A stretch of DNA of 64,000 nucleotides from Pseudomonas caricapapayae. GTDB taxonomy: Bacteria > Pseudomonadota > Gammaproteobacteria > Pseudomonadales > Pseudomonadaceae. The stretch's first letter is position 1. Each line of letters begins with the position of its first letter. A program made the translations under genes and the position numbers. The notes beneath the pieces were generated by a model, which ran no database searches, was not told where the DNA came from, and saw only the letters and a program-made list of their open reading frames with translations. Below are positions 50,129 through 58,740 of the stretch, one piece after another. The stretch spans positions 62,001-126,000 of the forward strand of contig NZ_LJPW01000008.1 in NCBI RefSeq assembly GCF_001400735.1, read 5' to 3'.

Positions 50129-52081
50129 ATGAAAATTCTAGCCTTACACTATGGTCATGACTCGGCCGTATCGTTAATTTCAAATGGCGAAGTAGTAGCG
50201 TGCCAGTTATCTGAACGAGTAAAAAAGAAAAAACTTTTTATTGGTGTGAATTCAGAGTTGATTGAGTTGTTTCTCAAGGAGAACAAGGTAGATCCAAGTG
50301 AGATCGACTGCATTGCCGTCACCTCGACGCAACGCGAAGATTTATACATCGAAGTGGGAGGGGTTTTGGATATATCTTACCATCGCCATCCCGACGACAA
50401 AATACCTTCGCTGGTTGAAGAGCACTTGCAGAAACATCATCTGGACCCGGTGGACTTCTTCTTGGGCGATACCCCAAAAGAAAAAGAGCTGAGGTTGCGC
50501 CGTATGATGATCCCTCACGCGCTCAGTCCGCTCTTTAGAGAAAAAGCAGTTGCCTTCACATACCTTCCTTGGATGGATTTTGCAAAAGTCAACCATTCCA
50601 CGCCATACGCGTCACTCAAGGGAATTGTCCAAGAGCTGAGTGATCCGGCGATAACGTTTGACAACGCAGAGTTCGGATTTCATTTTCCGGCGACGGCTAA
50701 ATTTTTTGGCCGAGAAATGCCCTGCTACTTGATCAATCACCATGCTGCACACGCTGCAAGTTCTTACTATCTCTCCGGTCATAGTAAGGCCGGCGTGATT
50801 ACCGCTGACGGTGGCGCAGGCGGCATGAGAGGCGGGTGGTTCTTTCATGGGCATGACGAACGGTTGACGCCTATGGCCCCTCACTACCTGGAAATTGGGG
50901 GGCTCTATTCCGAGACGTCAAAGTCAATAATAAAACTGGGAGGCTCTCCTGACGGTAAAATGATGGGACTCGCTCCTTACGGGAAACCCACGCTCTACTC
51001 TGAATCGTATGTTGGAAATGCCTGGGACTTCGACCAGCTCGAGAATAACGGACGTTTTCCAAAGGCTGCCGAAAAGCGCTACGCATGGCACGAGCATATT
51101 ACTCAAAAGGCTCGAGAGTTTGGCTACGACCTTAAGGTCCTGGGTGATCCGGACAAAGTGCTTGAGTCCGCCAACACCGACATGGCCGCCACCCTTCAAA
51201 AAATGTTCGAAAGAACAATGTTGGTCACGTCCGAAGCGCTTCGCGAGTTGATCGCCAATCGCGGTTTGCAGGCTGATGCACTGTGCCTTGCTGGAGGGTG
51301 CATGCTGAATTGCCCATCCAACTCAAATATTTATGATAATCAAATATTTCCCGATGTATTTGTTCCCCCATTTACCGACGATAGCGGTTGTGCTATAGGC
51401 GCAGGCCTGTGGGTGTACCACAACTTCTTCAAGGGTGCACTTGTGGACAGGTCCGGGGCGCTGCCGGTGTCCCCATACCTTGGCAATCCCGTGAGCGATG
51501 ATGAGTGTCTCGCTGCACTTGAAGCCGCTAAAGGCATTAATTTTTCTCGTCCTGCAGATCCAGGAGCGGCAGCAGCGGATGACTTGATTAACGATAAAAT
51601 CATCGCTTTCTTTGACGGGAACAGTGAAGTCGGGCCTAGAGCACTTGGGCACCGGACGTTGATTGCGGATCCTAGAAAAGCAGAAAACTGGCCGAAAGTT
51701 AACAACATCAAAACGCGTGCCTTGTGGCGTCCCTTTGCGCCAGCGGTATTGAAAGAGGAGCTGCGAACTTACTTTGAGGGGGGGCCAGATAACTCACCTT
51801 ACATGCTGTTCAACGCGACCACCAAGGGACTTGGGTTACCTGCAATTACGCACGTTGACGGCACGGCCAGGGTGCAAACAGTAACCGAGGAGAACGGTGC
51901 CTTTCATGAGGTGATTAAAGCTTTTCACCGGAAAACCGGCTGTGCCGTAGTCATGAATACATCGTTCAATGGGCCAAATGAGCCGGTGATTGAACGTCCG
52001 TTCGAAGCGATAGAGTTTATCCGTAACTCGCCAGGCGATGTCGTCCTGTACCTGAATGGCTGGCGCGTCACCAAGTCTTGA
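50129..52081 (+). CDS. carbamoyltransferase, NodU/CmcH family, with enlarged N-terminal half
   Basis: A 650-residue enzyme moving a carbamoyl group from carbamoyl phosphate to a hydroxyl (or amine) of a small molecule. The Kae1-like half has MKILALHYGHDSAVSL, the metal/active-site NHHAAHAASSYYLSGHSKA (His at about 204-208), TADGGAGG and GGSPDGKMMGLAPYGK. The YrdC-like half has EVGPRALGHRTLIADPR and ALWRPFAPAVL. The HHxxHA motif lies about 90 residues later than in typical members, because of extra sequence at about 80-195. ATG 50129 is chosen because the family N-terminus begins there. First gene of the cluster. Confidence 0.9.
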   Translation: MKILALHYGHDSAVSLISNGEVVACQLSERVKKKKLFIGVNSELIELFLKENKVDPSEIDCIAVTSTQREDLYIEVGGVLDISYHRHPDDKIPSLVEEHLQKHHLDPVDFFLGDTPKEKELRLRRMMIPHALSPLFREKAVAFTYLPWMDFAKVNHSTPYASLKGIVQELSDPAITFDNAEFGFHFPATAKFFGREMPCYLINHHAAHAASSYYLSGHSKAGVITADGGAGGMRGGWFFHGHDERLTPMAPHYLEIGGLYSETSKSIIKLGGSPDGKMMGLAPYGKPTLYSESYVGNAWDFDQLENNGRFPKAAEKRYAWHEHITQKAREFGYDLKVLGDPDKVLESANTDMAATLQKMFERTMLVTSEALRELIANRGLQADALCLAGGCMLNCPSNSNIYDNQIFPDVFVPPFTDDSGCAIGAGLWVYHNFFKGALVDRSGALPVSPYLGNPVSDDECLAALEAAKGINFSRPADPGAAAADDLINDKIIAFFDGNSEVGPRALGHRTLIADPRKAENWPKVNNIKTRALWRPFAPAVLKEELRTYFEGGPDNSPYMLFNATTKGLGLPAITHVDGTARVQTVTEENGAFHEVIKAFHRKTGCAVVMNTSFNGPNEPVIERPFEAIEFIRNSPGDVVLYLNGWRVTKS

Positions 52082-52095
52082 ATTTGGAGAAGTAT

Positions 52096-52299
52096 ATGAC
52101 AAATATAGTTGAGTTCAGGAACCGCCTTGGCACGGATAAGAAGATGCAGGCGGAACTATTTGAGTTGGAGCCCGAAGCCGGCGCCTACACAGCCTATGCA
52201 AATCGAAATGGATTTTGCGTCACACTGAGTGATGTCGAGGCCATCTTCAAAGATCTGTTCTGGTTAGCCCGCGTCGGCGACGACATTGACCACGCATAA
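52096..52299 (+). CDS. 67-residue Nif11-like small protein
   Basis: ATG 52096, with TTGGAG upstream, starts a 67-residue acidic peptide with the layout of Nif11-type leaders: IVEFRNRLGTDKKMQAELFE, then a YTAYANRNGFCVTLSDVEAIF segment, then a short tail ending GDDIDHA. A single cysteine lies at about residue 42. Nif11-type leaders usually guide modifying enzymes. No separate precursor core with a GG cleavage site is obvious. It could serve as a carrier scaffold or regulator. It sits 14 bases after the carbamoyltransferase. A TTG at 52078 is in frame. Confidence 0.7.
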   Translation: MTNIVEFRNRLGTDKKMQAELFELEPEAGAYTAYANRNGFCVTLSDVEAIFKDLFWLARVGDDIDHA

Positions 52300-52327
52300 A
52301 CATTGTAGAATTGATCGAGAATGTGAA

Positions 52328-53203
52328 ATGTTTAGTCTTACAGGTGTTCAAAAAAAGCAATTTAAAGAAGATGGCTTCATTATTTGTGATGAGATTATCA
52401 ACCAGGAAGACGTTGAACTCTTGCTCAATCGATTTGAGGTGATATTCGACGGTGAGTATGAGACCGGTCTTGATCCGGACGAAGTCAACTGGAAGAAGAA
52501 TCGTGACTCAGAGAGTCTGACGCGACAAATTTGCAACGGTTGGAAATCCGATCGGTATGTTGCAAGCGTGATACTCAGATCAGAAATTGGCAGAGCGTGT
52601 GCGTACCTCGGTGATTGGCCTGGCGCGAGGCTGACTCAAGACAACCTGTTATGGAAACCCCCTGGTGGGCGGCCAATCGGTTTTCACCAAGACTCTTCAT
52701 ATGAAGAGTTTATCGTGCCCAACGAGTGGGTGAGTTGCTGGATTGCGCTGGATAATACTTCCTCCCTCGGTGGAACAGTGGAGTACGTAAAAGGGTCACA
52801 TTTGTGGGAAAAGACCGGAAAAATTCGGCAATTCCATGGGCCTAAAGACCCGCATGAAAATCTGAGAAGAGCAGCAAGTCGAGCGGGTTTAGAAGACTTT
52901 GACACTGTCAAAATCGAAGTGCCCGCCGGGGGCGGAACTTTCCACTCGGGTTGGATATGGCACGGATCGGATGTGAATAAAAGGGATATACCCCGCCGTT
53001 CCATTGTTGCCCACTGTATGTCATCGGAAGCCAGGTTCCATCCAAATCCTGTGACCACCAATCGGACGTATAGCCGGTTCAAACGGTTTGGGGATCAACA
53101 CATGGACGAGACCCACTTTCCCATTCTGTGGAGAGAGGATGGTTACGCGTCTCCTTTTATAGCTCCCTACTCGGCTCGTCAGTTGGGCTGGGCGGAAGGG
53201 TAA
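52328..53203 (+). CDS. phytanoyl-CoA-dioxygenase-like Fe(II)/2-oxoglutarate oxygenase
   Basis: A 291-residue PhyH-family hydroxylase. The facial triad is visible as H120 and D122 (GFHQDSSYEEF) and H212 (GWIWHGSDVN), with a 2-oxoglutarate-binding arginine at 223/224 (PRRSIVAHCMS). Cupin strands lie between. It probably installs the hydroxyl later carbamoylated, or another oxidation on the amino-acid building block. ATG 52328 with GAGAA upstream is used. Confidence 0.88.
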   Translation: MFSLTGVQKKQFKEDGFIICDEIINQEDVELLLNRFEVIFDGEYETGLDPDEVNWKKNRDSESLTRQICNGWKSDRYVASVILRSEIGRACAYLGDWPGARLTQDNLLWKPPGGRPIGFHQDSSYEEFIVPNEWVSCWIALDNTSSLGGTVEYVKGSHLWEKTGKIRQFHGPKDPHENLRRAASRAGLEDFDTVKIEVPAGGGTFHSGWIWHGSDVNKRDIPRRSIVAHCMSSEARFHPNPVTTNRTYSRFKRFGDQHMDETHFPILWREDGYASPFIAPYSARQLGWAEG

Positions 53204-53230
53204 TCGTTGATCACAGGAGGGATGTTTTAA

Positions 53231-54484
53231 ATGAAGAAGATTTTAGTCATCGAAGCTAAGCCGACAGGTGAGTGTGAGAAAACAGGCTATTCAGAGTTTA
53301 AACATCGGTACGAACTGTTTTTTTTGATTTCATCAGATAAGTACAAGTCGGTGTATGGACCGAACGTACGCGTCGTCAAAAAGAACACCGCGACTGATTT
53401 CGTCGAGGAGGCCATGTCATGGCATGCACAGGAGCATTTCGATGCCGTCGTCACCCTGTCGGAATGGTCTGTACTTGTGACGTCCATGATCAGCAAGCGA
53501 TTGAAGTTGCCTGGCATCGATCTGGAAGCGGCAATCATTTCCAGAAATAAATATCTGATGAGACAAGCCCACCAACGTGGTGGGGTTCCTCATCCTCAAT
53601 TTCATCTTGCGGTCGATCTGGACGACGCGTTAAAGACGGCTCGTGAATTCACGTATCCCGTCATCATAAAGCCAACGCTGGGAGCATCAAGCGAGCATAT
53701 ATACCGCATTGATTCGGATGCGGAAATGAGAAAACTGTTTCCAACGGCTCACTCGGAGTTACAGAAAAAATCCATTTCGGATCTAGAGCCAGAAGTTGAA
53801 TATAGAGGTCCCTCAGGCATATTGGTCGAGTCATTCCTTGATGGATCAGAGCACAGTCTGGAGGCTATCGTCTGGGATGGGCAGGTCTACATCGGCGCAA
53901 TCGGTGACCGGCTGTCGCCAGAGGGGGCCACATTCGATAACGATATTTATACGATGCCCACCCGGTTGACGGCACAGCAAATCGATGAGATACGCTCATT
54001 GGTTACACTAGCAGCGTCGGCCCAAGGCGTAAACAGAGGCGTCCTTCATCCTGAGATTCGGTATCACGGTGGTCGGCCTTATTTGATTGAAATGGCGGTT
54101 AGAGCGGGAGGTGGACCCATTTCGCACATGACACGTCACGCCTACTCTTATTGCGCAGTCGAATCATCGCTACAGATTGCACTGGGGAATCAGCCCGCAT
54201 TTACCGAGTTAACAACGTCGGGTCAGGTTGTTGTCGCAATTGCCATTATTTCAGAGGGCGGGGTAGTGAAAAGTATTTCTGCTCCGGAAGAAGTAGACAG
54301 TAATAAGAGTATTATTTACTTTAAATTGTTTCAGTACCCGGGCTCGATAATTAATCGACCACCGCATGGCAACGACTTGCTGGGCCAGATCACAGCTTCA
54401 TCCGCGACGTTGGAAGAGGCGTATGCACTGGCTGAACAGACGGCTAATAAGGTAAGCGTTTCGTTCGAAGGTCAATCCATTTAA
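53231..54484 (+). CDS. ATP-grasp ligase
   Basis: A 417-residue ATP-grasp enzyme forming an amide via an acyl phosphate. An N-terminal pre-grasp domain (1-100) precedes NKYLMR (106-111), the ATP lysine K148 in IIKPTLGASSE, a hinge E200 and the Mg-binding E287 and R291 in LIEMAVRAGGG. The layout recalls BacD-type amino-acid ligases, which make dipeptides. AGGAGGG upstream of ATG 53231 is strong. It may couple the modified residue to another amino acid or to the small protein. Confidence 0.88.
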   Translation: MKKILVIEAKPTGECEKTGYSEFKHRYELFFLISSDKYKSVYGPNVRVVKKNTATDFVEEAMSWHAQEHFDAVVTLSEWSVLVTSMISKRLKLPGIDLEAAIISRNKYLMRQAHQRGGVPHPQFHLAVDLDDALKTAREFTYPVIIKPTLGASSEHIYRIDSDAEMRKLFPTAHSELQKKSISDLEPEVEYRGPSGILVESFLDGSEHSLEAIVWDGQVYIGAIGDRLSPEGATFDNDIYTMPTRLTAQQIDEIRSLVTLAASAQGVNRGVLHPEIRYHGGRPYLIEMAVRAGGGPISHMTRHAYSYCAVESSLQIALGNQPAFTELTTSGQVVVAIAIISEGGVVKSISAPEEVDSNKSIIYFKLFQYPGSIINRPPHGNDLLGQITASSATLEEAYALAEQTANKVSVSFEGQSI

Positions 54485-54490
54485 AACTCA

Positions 54491-54527
54491 ATAGACTTCA
54501 GTGCGTGAGTATGCAGTTGAAGTCTAT
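54491..54527 (+). promoter_or_regulatory. inverted repeat in the ATP-grasp/gcvPA gap
   Basis: ATAGACTTCA (54491-54500) is perfectly repeated in inverse as TGAAGTCTAT (54518-54527), with 17 bases between. It lies in the 63-base gap before the PA gene. There is no T run after it. It may be an operator, attenuator or RNA processing hairpin. Confidence 0.6.
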
Positions 54528-54547
54528 GCCTATTGGAACGTCAAGAC

Positions 54548-55936
54548 GTGATTAATACACAGGGACGCTACATTGTTCATTCAAATGCCGAACGCCAGAA
54601 AATGCTTGAGTCTATGGGCATGGCGGCCATGGACGACCTCTATAAACATGTTCCTCAACACGTGCGTTTGAGCGGTCTTTTGCAACTGCCCACTGCGTTG
54701 TCTGATCCAGAGCTGGAAGCCCATATTAGAGCGTTGGCAGGGAATAACCAGACGCTCTATACCTATCAGAGCTTTCTCGGCGCGGGTGTTTATGAGCACC
54801 ATGTGCCCGCTGTCGTTGACGCGATTGCTGAACGGGGTGAGTTCCTGACTGCTTACACCCCTTATCAACCCGAGATGAGCCAAGGGCTGTTGCAGGTACT
54901 GGCCGAATACCAAGAGTATATCAGTGCGTTGGTTGCATTACCCGTGGTCAATTGCTCTTGCTATGACGGATCCACCGCGCTGGCAGATGCGATCTGGATG
55001 TCCTGCCAGAACAAGAGCACTGGGGACAGAGTTATAGTGTTGTCCGATACAATCTGGGCCCAGACGCAAAAAATAGTGGAGACATATTTTACAGGGCGCC
55101 CTGTCAAACTCGTCACGATTCCAGCTGATGACGATAATGGCTTGATTGATCTCTCCCACCTTGAAAAACTTTTTATCGAAACCGCGCCTGAGTCATTCGC
55201 CTTTCAATCGCCCAACTGCTACGGGCTGCTTGAAGATACCCAGTCGATTGTAGAGCTGTGCAAAAAGTATAACGTCACCTCGATCCTCCATTACCACCCT
55301 TTTCTCAGCGGGCTGTTTGTTCCACCCGGTCAGTTGGGTGTAGATATCGTTTGTGGCGAAGGACAGATGCTTGGCATACCCCTATCGGGAGGGGGCGCAA
55401 GCTTGGGGTACCTGGCGTGCACGGAACCATTCAAGAGGTTCTTGCCTGGCCGCCTGGTTGGCGTTGTCGAGGATATTTTCGGCAACCCGGCGTACGCGTT
55501 GGTCAATGAGGAGCGTGAACAACATGTCGCACGCGAGCGAGCGACCAGTAACATATGTTCGAACCAAGCGTTGTGTGCACTTAGAGCGACCGTTTACATC
55601 GCTTCATTAGGCAACACCGGACTTCAGAACCTCGCCCGACTGAACGCAGATCGCGGTCATTTCTTTTGTCGGCTTTTAGAGAGTATTGACGGCGTAGAGC
55701 GCGTGTACAAGGCGGCGTTCTTTAACGAGTTTGTTATTAAACTCCCGTGCGCCTCTGATGCTTTGTTGTCAGCATTGCTGGAGCAGAAAATTTATGGGGG
55801 GGTCGCGCTGACCCGTAACGGTGTCGATAATAATCTTCTGATCGCTGTGACGGAGGTCAAATCCAGAGCAGATCTCGTTAAAGCGGCGACGGCATTCCGT
55901 GTTGCTATTGAATTGTTGGTCAAGGGTGAGCCATGA
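54548..55936 (+). CDS. glycine decarboxylase P-protein subunit 1 homologue
   Basis: A 462-residue fold-type I PLP protein homologous to GcvPA of two-subunit glycine decarboxylases. Hallmarks are SFLGAGVYEHHVPAVVDAI, FLTAYTPYQPEMSQGLLQVL and CSCYDGSTALADA (about 140). GTG 54548 is favoured because GGAA sits nine bases before it; TTG 54533 gives five more residues. No gcvT or gcvH is in the cluster, and it is unlikely to be the housekeeping P-protein, which in Pseudomonas is normally a single long chain. It overlaps the PB gene by ATGA. Confidence 0.88.
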   Translation: MINTQGRYIVHSNAERQKMLESMGMAAMDDLYKHVPQHVRLSGLLQLPTALSDPELEAHIRALAGNNQTLYTYQSFLGAGVYEHHVPAVVDAIAERGEFLTAYTPYQPEMSQGLLQVLAEYQEYISALVALPVVNCSCYDGSTALADAIWMSCQNKSTGDRVIVLSDTIWAQTQKIVETYFTGRPVKLVTIPADDDNGLIDLSHLEKLFIETAPESFAFQSPNCYGLLEDTQSIVELCKKYNVTSILHYHPFLSGLFVPPGQLGVDIVCGEGQMLGIPLSGGGASLGYLACTEPFKRFLPGRLVGVVEDIFGNPAYALVNEEREQHVARERATSNICSNQALCALRATVYIASLGNTGLQNLARLNADRGHFFCRLLESIDGVERVYKAAFFNEFVIKLPCASDALLSALLEQKIYGGVALTRNGVDNNLLIAVTEVKSRADLVKAATAFRVAIELLVKGEP

Positions 55937-57363
55937 AGAAGACACTGTTGCATAAAAGCAGGTATGGGGTCGGCGGGGCTTGGCTTCGTTTTGATGGAGA
56001 CAATTTTGAGCCCTTAGACTTTCTCGATCACCCTTTGAGAACGGGGCTTTTAAACATTCCCGATGTTTCAGAAAGTGAGCTTGTAAGGCATTTCACGGAC
56101 CTTAGCAACGACAGCCATGGTGCAGATAATGGGTTCTATCCGTTAGGCTCCTGCACGATGAAATATAACCCTAAGGCGCATGAGCGTTATAGTAAGTTTG
56201 ACGGGTTTAGCGCCATACACCCATGCCAGCCAACGGAGCACATCCAGGGCCTGCTCGAATTGCTCTATACGCTACAGAGCTACATTGCTGAACTGACAGG
56301 CATGGACTATGTCAGCCTTCAACCTGCTGCAGGTGCCCACGGTGAATTTGCGGGACTGCTGATCATCAGAAAGTTTTTCGAAAAAAAGAAGCAAAAAAGA
56401 AATATTATTTTGATCGCTGACTCAGCGCACGGAACAAACCCTTCCACCGCCAGTATGGTGGGCTATGAGTGTCAGATAATACCTACGACGGCGGAGGGGT
56501 TGTTAGATATTCCGCTGCTGAAGGCGAGTATGAGCAACGAAGTGGCCGGGTTGATGCTGACCAATCCTTCGACCTTGGGGTTGTTCGAGGAAAATATCGA
56601 AGAGGTAGCGGCTATTGTCCATGAGAAAGGAGGCTTGCTTTACTACGACGGGGCTAATCTCAATGCCTTGATGGGGCTTGTCAGGCCTGGGGACATGGGG
56701 TTTGATGTCGTTCATATAAATACGCATAAAACGCTTGCTACACCGCATGGCGGTGGCGGCCCAGGTGCGGGGCCTATCGGGGTCAAGCATTTTCTTGAAA
56801 GTTATCTTCCTGTTCCGATTGTTCGTCGGTCCGTTGATGGACTTCACTACGTGCTTAACACACATGGTGAAAACACTATCGGACAGATAAAGCAGTACCT
56901 GGGGCATGTCAGTGTCTTGATAAAAGCGTACGCCTACATTCGCTCCATGGGGCCGGACGGATTGCGACAGGCTTCGCAAGATGCCGTGTTGAACGCTAAC
57001 TATATTCAGTACCATTTGTCCGATTTCCTGCCGCCGGTGTTCAATAAAATATGCATGCATGAATGCTTGCTGTCAGGCGATTTATTACCCGTCTCATCTT
57101 ATAGTTTTGCCAAACGTCTGATTGACCATAAAATTCATCCTCCCACGCTGGTCGGTGCGGGGTGTGTGTATTTTCCCAATGCCATGAAGAACGCCATGCT
57201 GATCGAGCCGACCGAAACCGAAAGTAAGTCGGCCCTTGATGAGATGATTGACGTTTTCAAGCGCGTCTATTTGGAGTCGTTGAGTGATGCTGACTATGTC
57301 AATCATGCACCCCATTTGGGCACGATCAAAAAGATACCTGAGTCAACCCAGCTGACTGTTTGA
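55933..57363 (+). CDS. glycine decarboxylase P-protein subunit 2 homologue
   Basis: A 476-residue GcvPB-type subunit. The PLP lysine is in INTHKTLATPHGGGGPGAGP (about 273). GSCTMKYNPKAHERYS, TLQSYIAELTGMDYVSLQPA and ADSAHGTNPSTASM are strongly conserved, so the catalytic apparatus looks intact. It probably pairs with the preceding subunit. In this setting it could decarboxylate glycine or an analogue to make a reactive aminomethyl unit, or act as a resistant duplicate of a target enzyme. Confidence 0.9.
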   Translation: MKKTLLHKSRYGVGGAWLRFDGDNFEPLDFLDHPLRTGLLNIPDVSESELVRHFTDLSNDSHGADNGFYPLGSCTMKYNPKAHERYSKFDGFSAIHPCQPTEHIQGLLELLYTLQSYIAELTGMDYVSLQPAAGAHGEFAGLLIIRKFFEKKKQKRNIILIADSAHGTNPSTASMVGYECQIIPTTAEGLLDIPLLKASMSNEVAGLMLTNPSTLGLFEENIEEVAAIVHEKGGLLYYDGANLNALMGLVRPGDMGFDVVHINTHKTLATPHGGGGPGAGPIGVKHFLESYLPVPIVRRSVDGLHYVLNTHGENTIGQIKQYLGHVSVLIKAYAYIRSMGPDGLRQASQDAVLNANYIQYHLSDFLPPVFNKICMHECLLSGDLLPVSSYSFAKRLIDHKIHPPTLVGAGCVYFPNAMKNAMLIEPTETESKSALDEMIDVFKRVYLESLSDADYVNHAPHLGTIKKIPESTQLTV

Positions 57364-57420
57364 TTTGCCAAGCGTGCGGTTTGCCAGCTTTTAAAGAATA
57401 ATCCTATTGGGTGAAAATTG

Positions 57421-58710
57421 ATGTTTGTTAATTTTAGTTTTGACAACACGGTACGTTATGTACTGGTGAGTTTTACAGACCTGTGCGGCGTCATACGGTC
57501 TAAACTCGTGCCGGTAACAGCGCTTGATCATTTGAAGAAAAATGGGGCAGCGTTTGCCGGGTTTGCGGCTCACTTCAATCTTTCACCTTCTGACCCCGAT
57601 ATCATTCTGGTTCCTGATTTTTCTACGGCAATTGTTCTCCCTTGGAAAACCGACGTTGCGTGGGTCACGGGTGACTTGTACATGGGCGACGCTTTGCTCG
57701 TTCAATCACCGCGCAATGTTCTGAAGCATTGCATCGCTCAAGCCAAGAAAGACGGGCTGCTTCTCAAAACCGGTGTAGAGGCCGAATTCTTTTTACTGAG
57801 TGAGGACGGGGCTTGCGCTTCAGACAAAAAAGATCAGTACCTGAAGCCTTGCTATGACCAACAAAGCTTGATGCGTCGATTTGATGTTATCAGTGAGGTC
57901 TGTGATGCCATGCACCAGTTGGGCTGGAAACCCTATCAGGCAGATCATGAAGATGCGACAGGCCAGTTTGAAATAAACTGGGAGTATACCGATTGTCTGG
58001 AAACCGCCGACAGGCATGCGTTCTTTAAATTTTTGGTCAAGAGCATGGCTGAAAAACACGGTTTCAAAGCCAGTTTCATGCCCAAGCCCTTTTCAGACTT
58101 AACGGGAAACGGTTGCCATGTCCACTGCTCCCTGTGGAACGAGTCGGGGGAAAACCTGTTTGTGGATGCTGATACGGTCGGTAGTCTTTCACCCATTGGG
58201 CAGTATTTTATCGGTGGGCTGTTACATCATGCCCCTGCACTGACGGCACTGACAAACCCCACGATAAACAGTTACAAGCGTCTCAGTGCGCGAAACACCA
58301 GTTCGGGCGCAACGTGGGCTCCCGTGGCTATTTCATATGCCGGCAATAACCGTAGTCACCTTATCCGTATTCCGGAAGATGACAGATGTGAGCTTCGTCT
58401 ACCCGATGGTTCTGCTAACCCGTACCTGTTGCAAGCGTCCGTCCTTGCGGCCGGCCTGCTAGGTGTCCGAGGAAAGTTGAGCCCGGGGCCCAGGCACAAC
58501 TCCAATGCTTATGAAAGTGACGTCACCGTGAGTCAACCATTGCCGCTTGACTTGAGCTCATCCATAAAAAACTTGGTGAAGGACTATGAACTCACTGAAC
58601 TTCTCAATCAGGGGTTCGTGTCAAGCTACGCCAGCTATAAAGAACGGGAAATACTGGGTTACATGCGGAGTGTCAGCGCTTGGGAATTTAATAACACGAT
58701 AGATTGCTAG
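57421..58710 (+). CDS. GlnT-type glutamine synthetase homologue
   Basis: A 429-residue ATP-dependent ligase of the type III/GlnT branch, which includes gamma-glutamylmethylamide synthetases. Metal and substrate motifs are intact: GVEAEFFL (about 117), ADHEDATGQFEIN (about 180), LTGNGCHVHCSLW (about 230), NSYKRL and RIPEDDRCELRLPDGSANPYL. ATG 57421 is used; TTG 57418 adds one residue. It may form a gamma-glutamyl amide in the product or be a resistant glutamine synthetase. Confidence 0.88.
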   Translation: MFVNFSFDNTVRYVLVSFTDLCGVIRSKLVPVTALDHLKKNGAAFAGFAAHFNLSPSDPDIILVPDFSTAIVLPWKTDVAWVTGDLYMGDALLVQSPRNVLKHCIAQAKKDGLLLKTGVEAEFFLLSEDGACASDKKDQYLKPCYDQQSLMRRFDVISEVCDAMHQLGWKPYQADHEDATGQFEINWEYTDCLETADRHAFFKFLVKSMAEKHGFKASFMPKPFSDLTGNGCHVHCSLWNESGENLFVDADTVGSLSPIGQYFIGGLLHHAPALTALTNPTINSYKRLSARNTSSGATWAPVAISYAGNNRSHLIRIPEDDRCELRLPDGSANPYLLQASVLAAGLLGVRGKLSPGPRHNSNAYESDVTVSQPLPLDLSSSIKNLVKDYELTELLNQGFVSSYASYKEREILGYMRSVSAWEFNNTIDC

Positions 58711-58740
58711 GCTTTATGTGCGGCTAATGGTGCTGAAACT

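Noticed and set aside
50129..58710. Housekeeping glycine cleavage and glutamine synthetase operon
   Set aside because: T and H proteins are missing, the P-protein is the split type, the glutamine synthetase is the GlnT branch, and carbamoyltransferase, oxygenase and MFS genes are interleaved.
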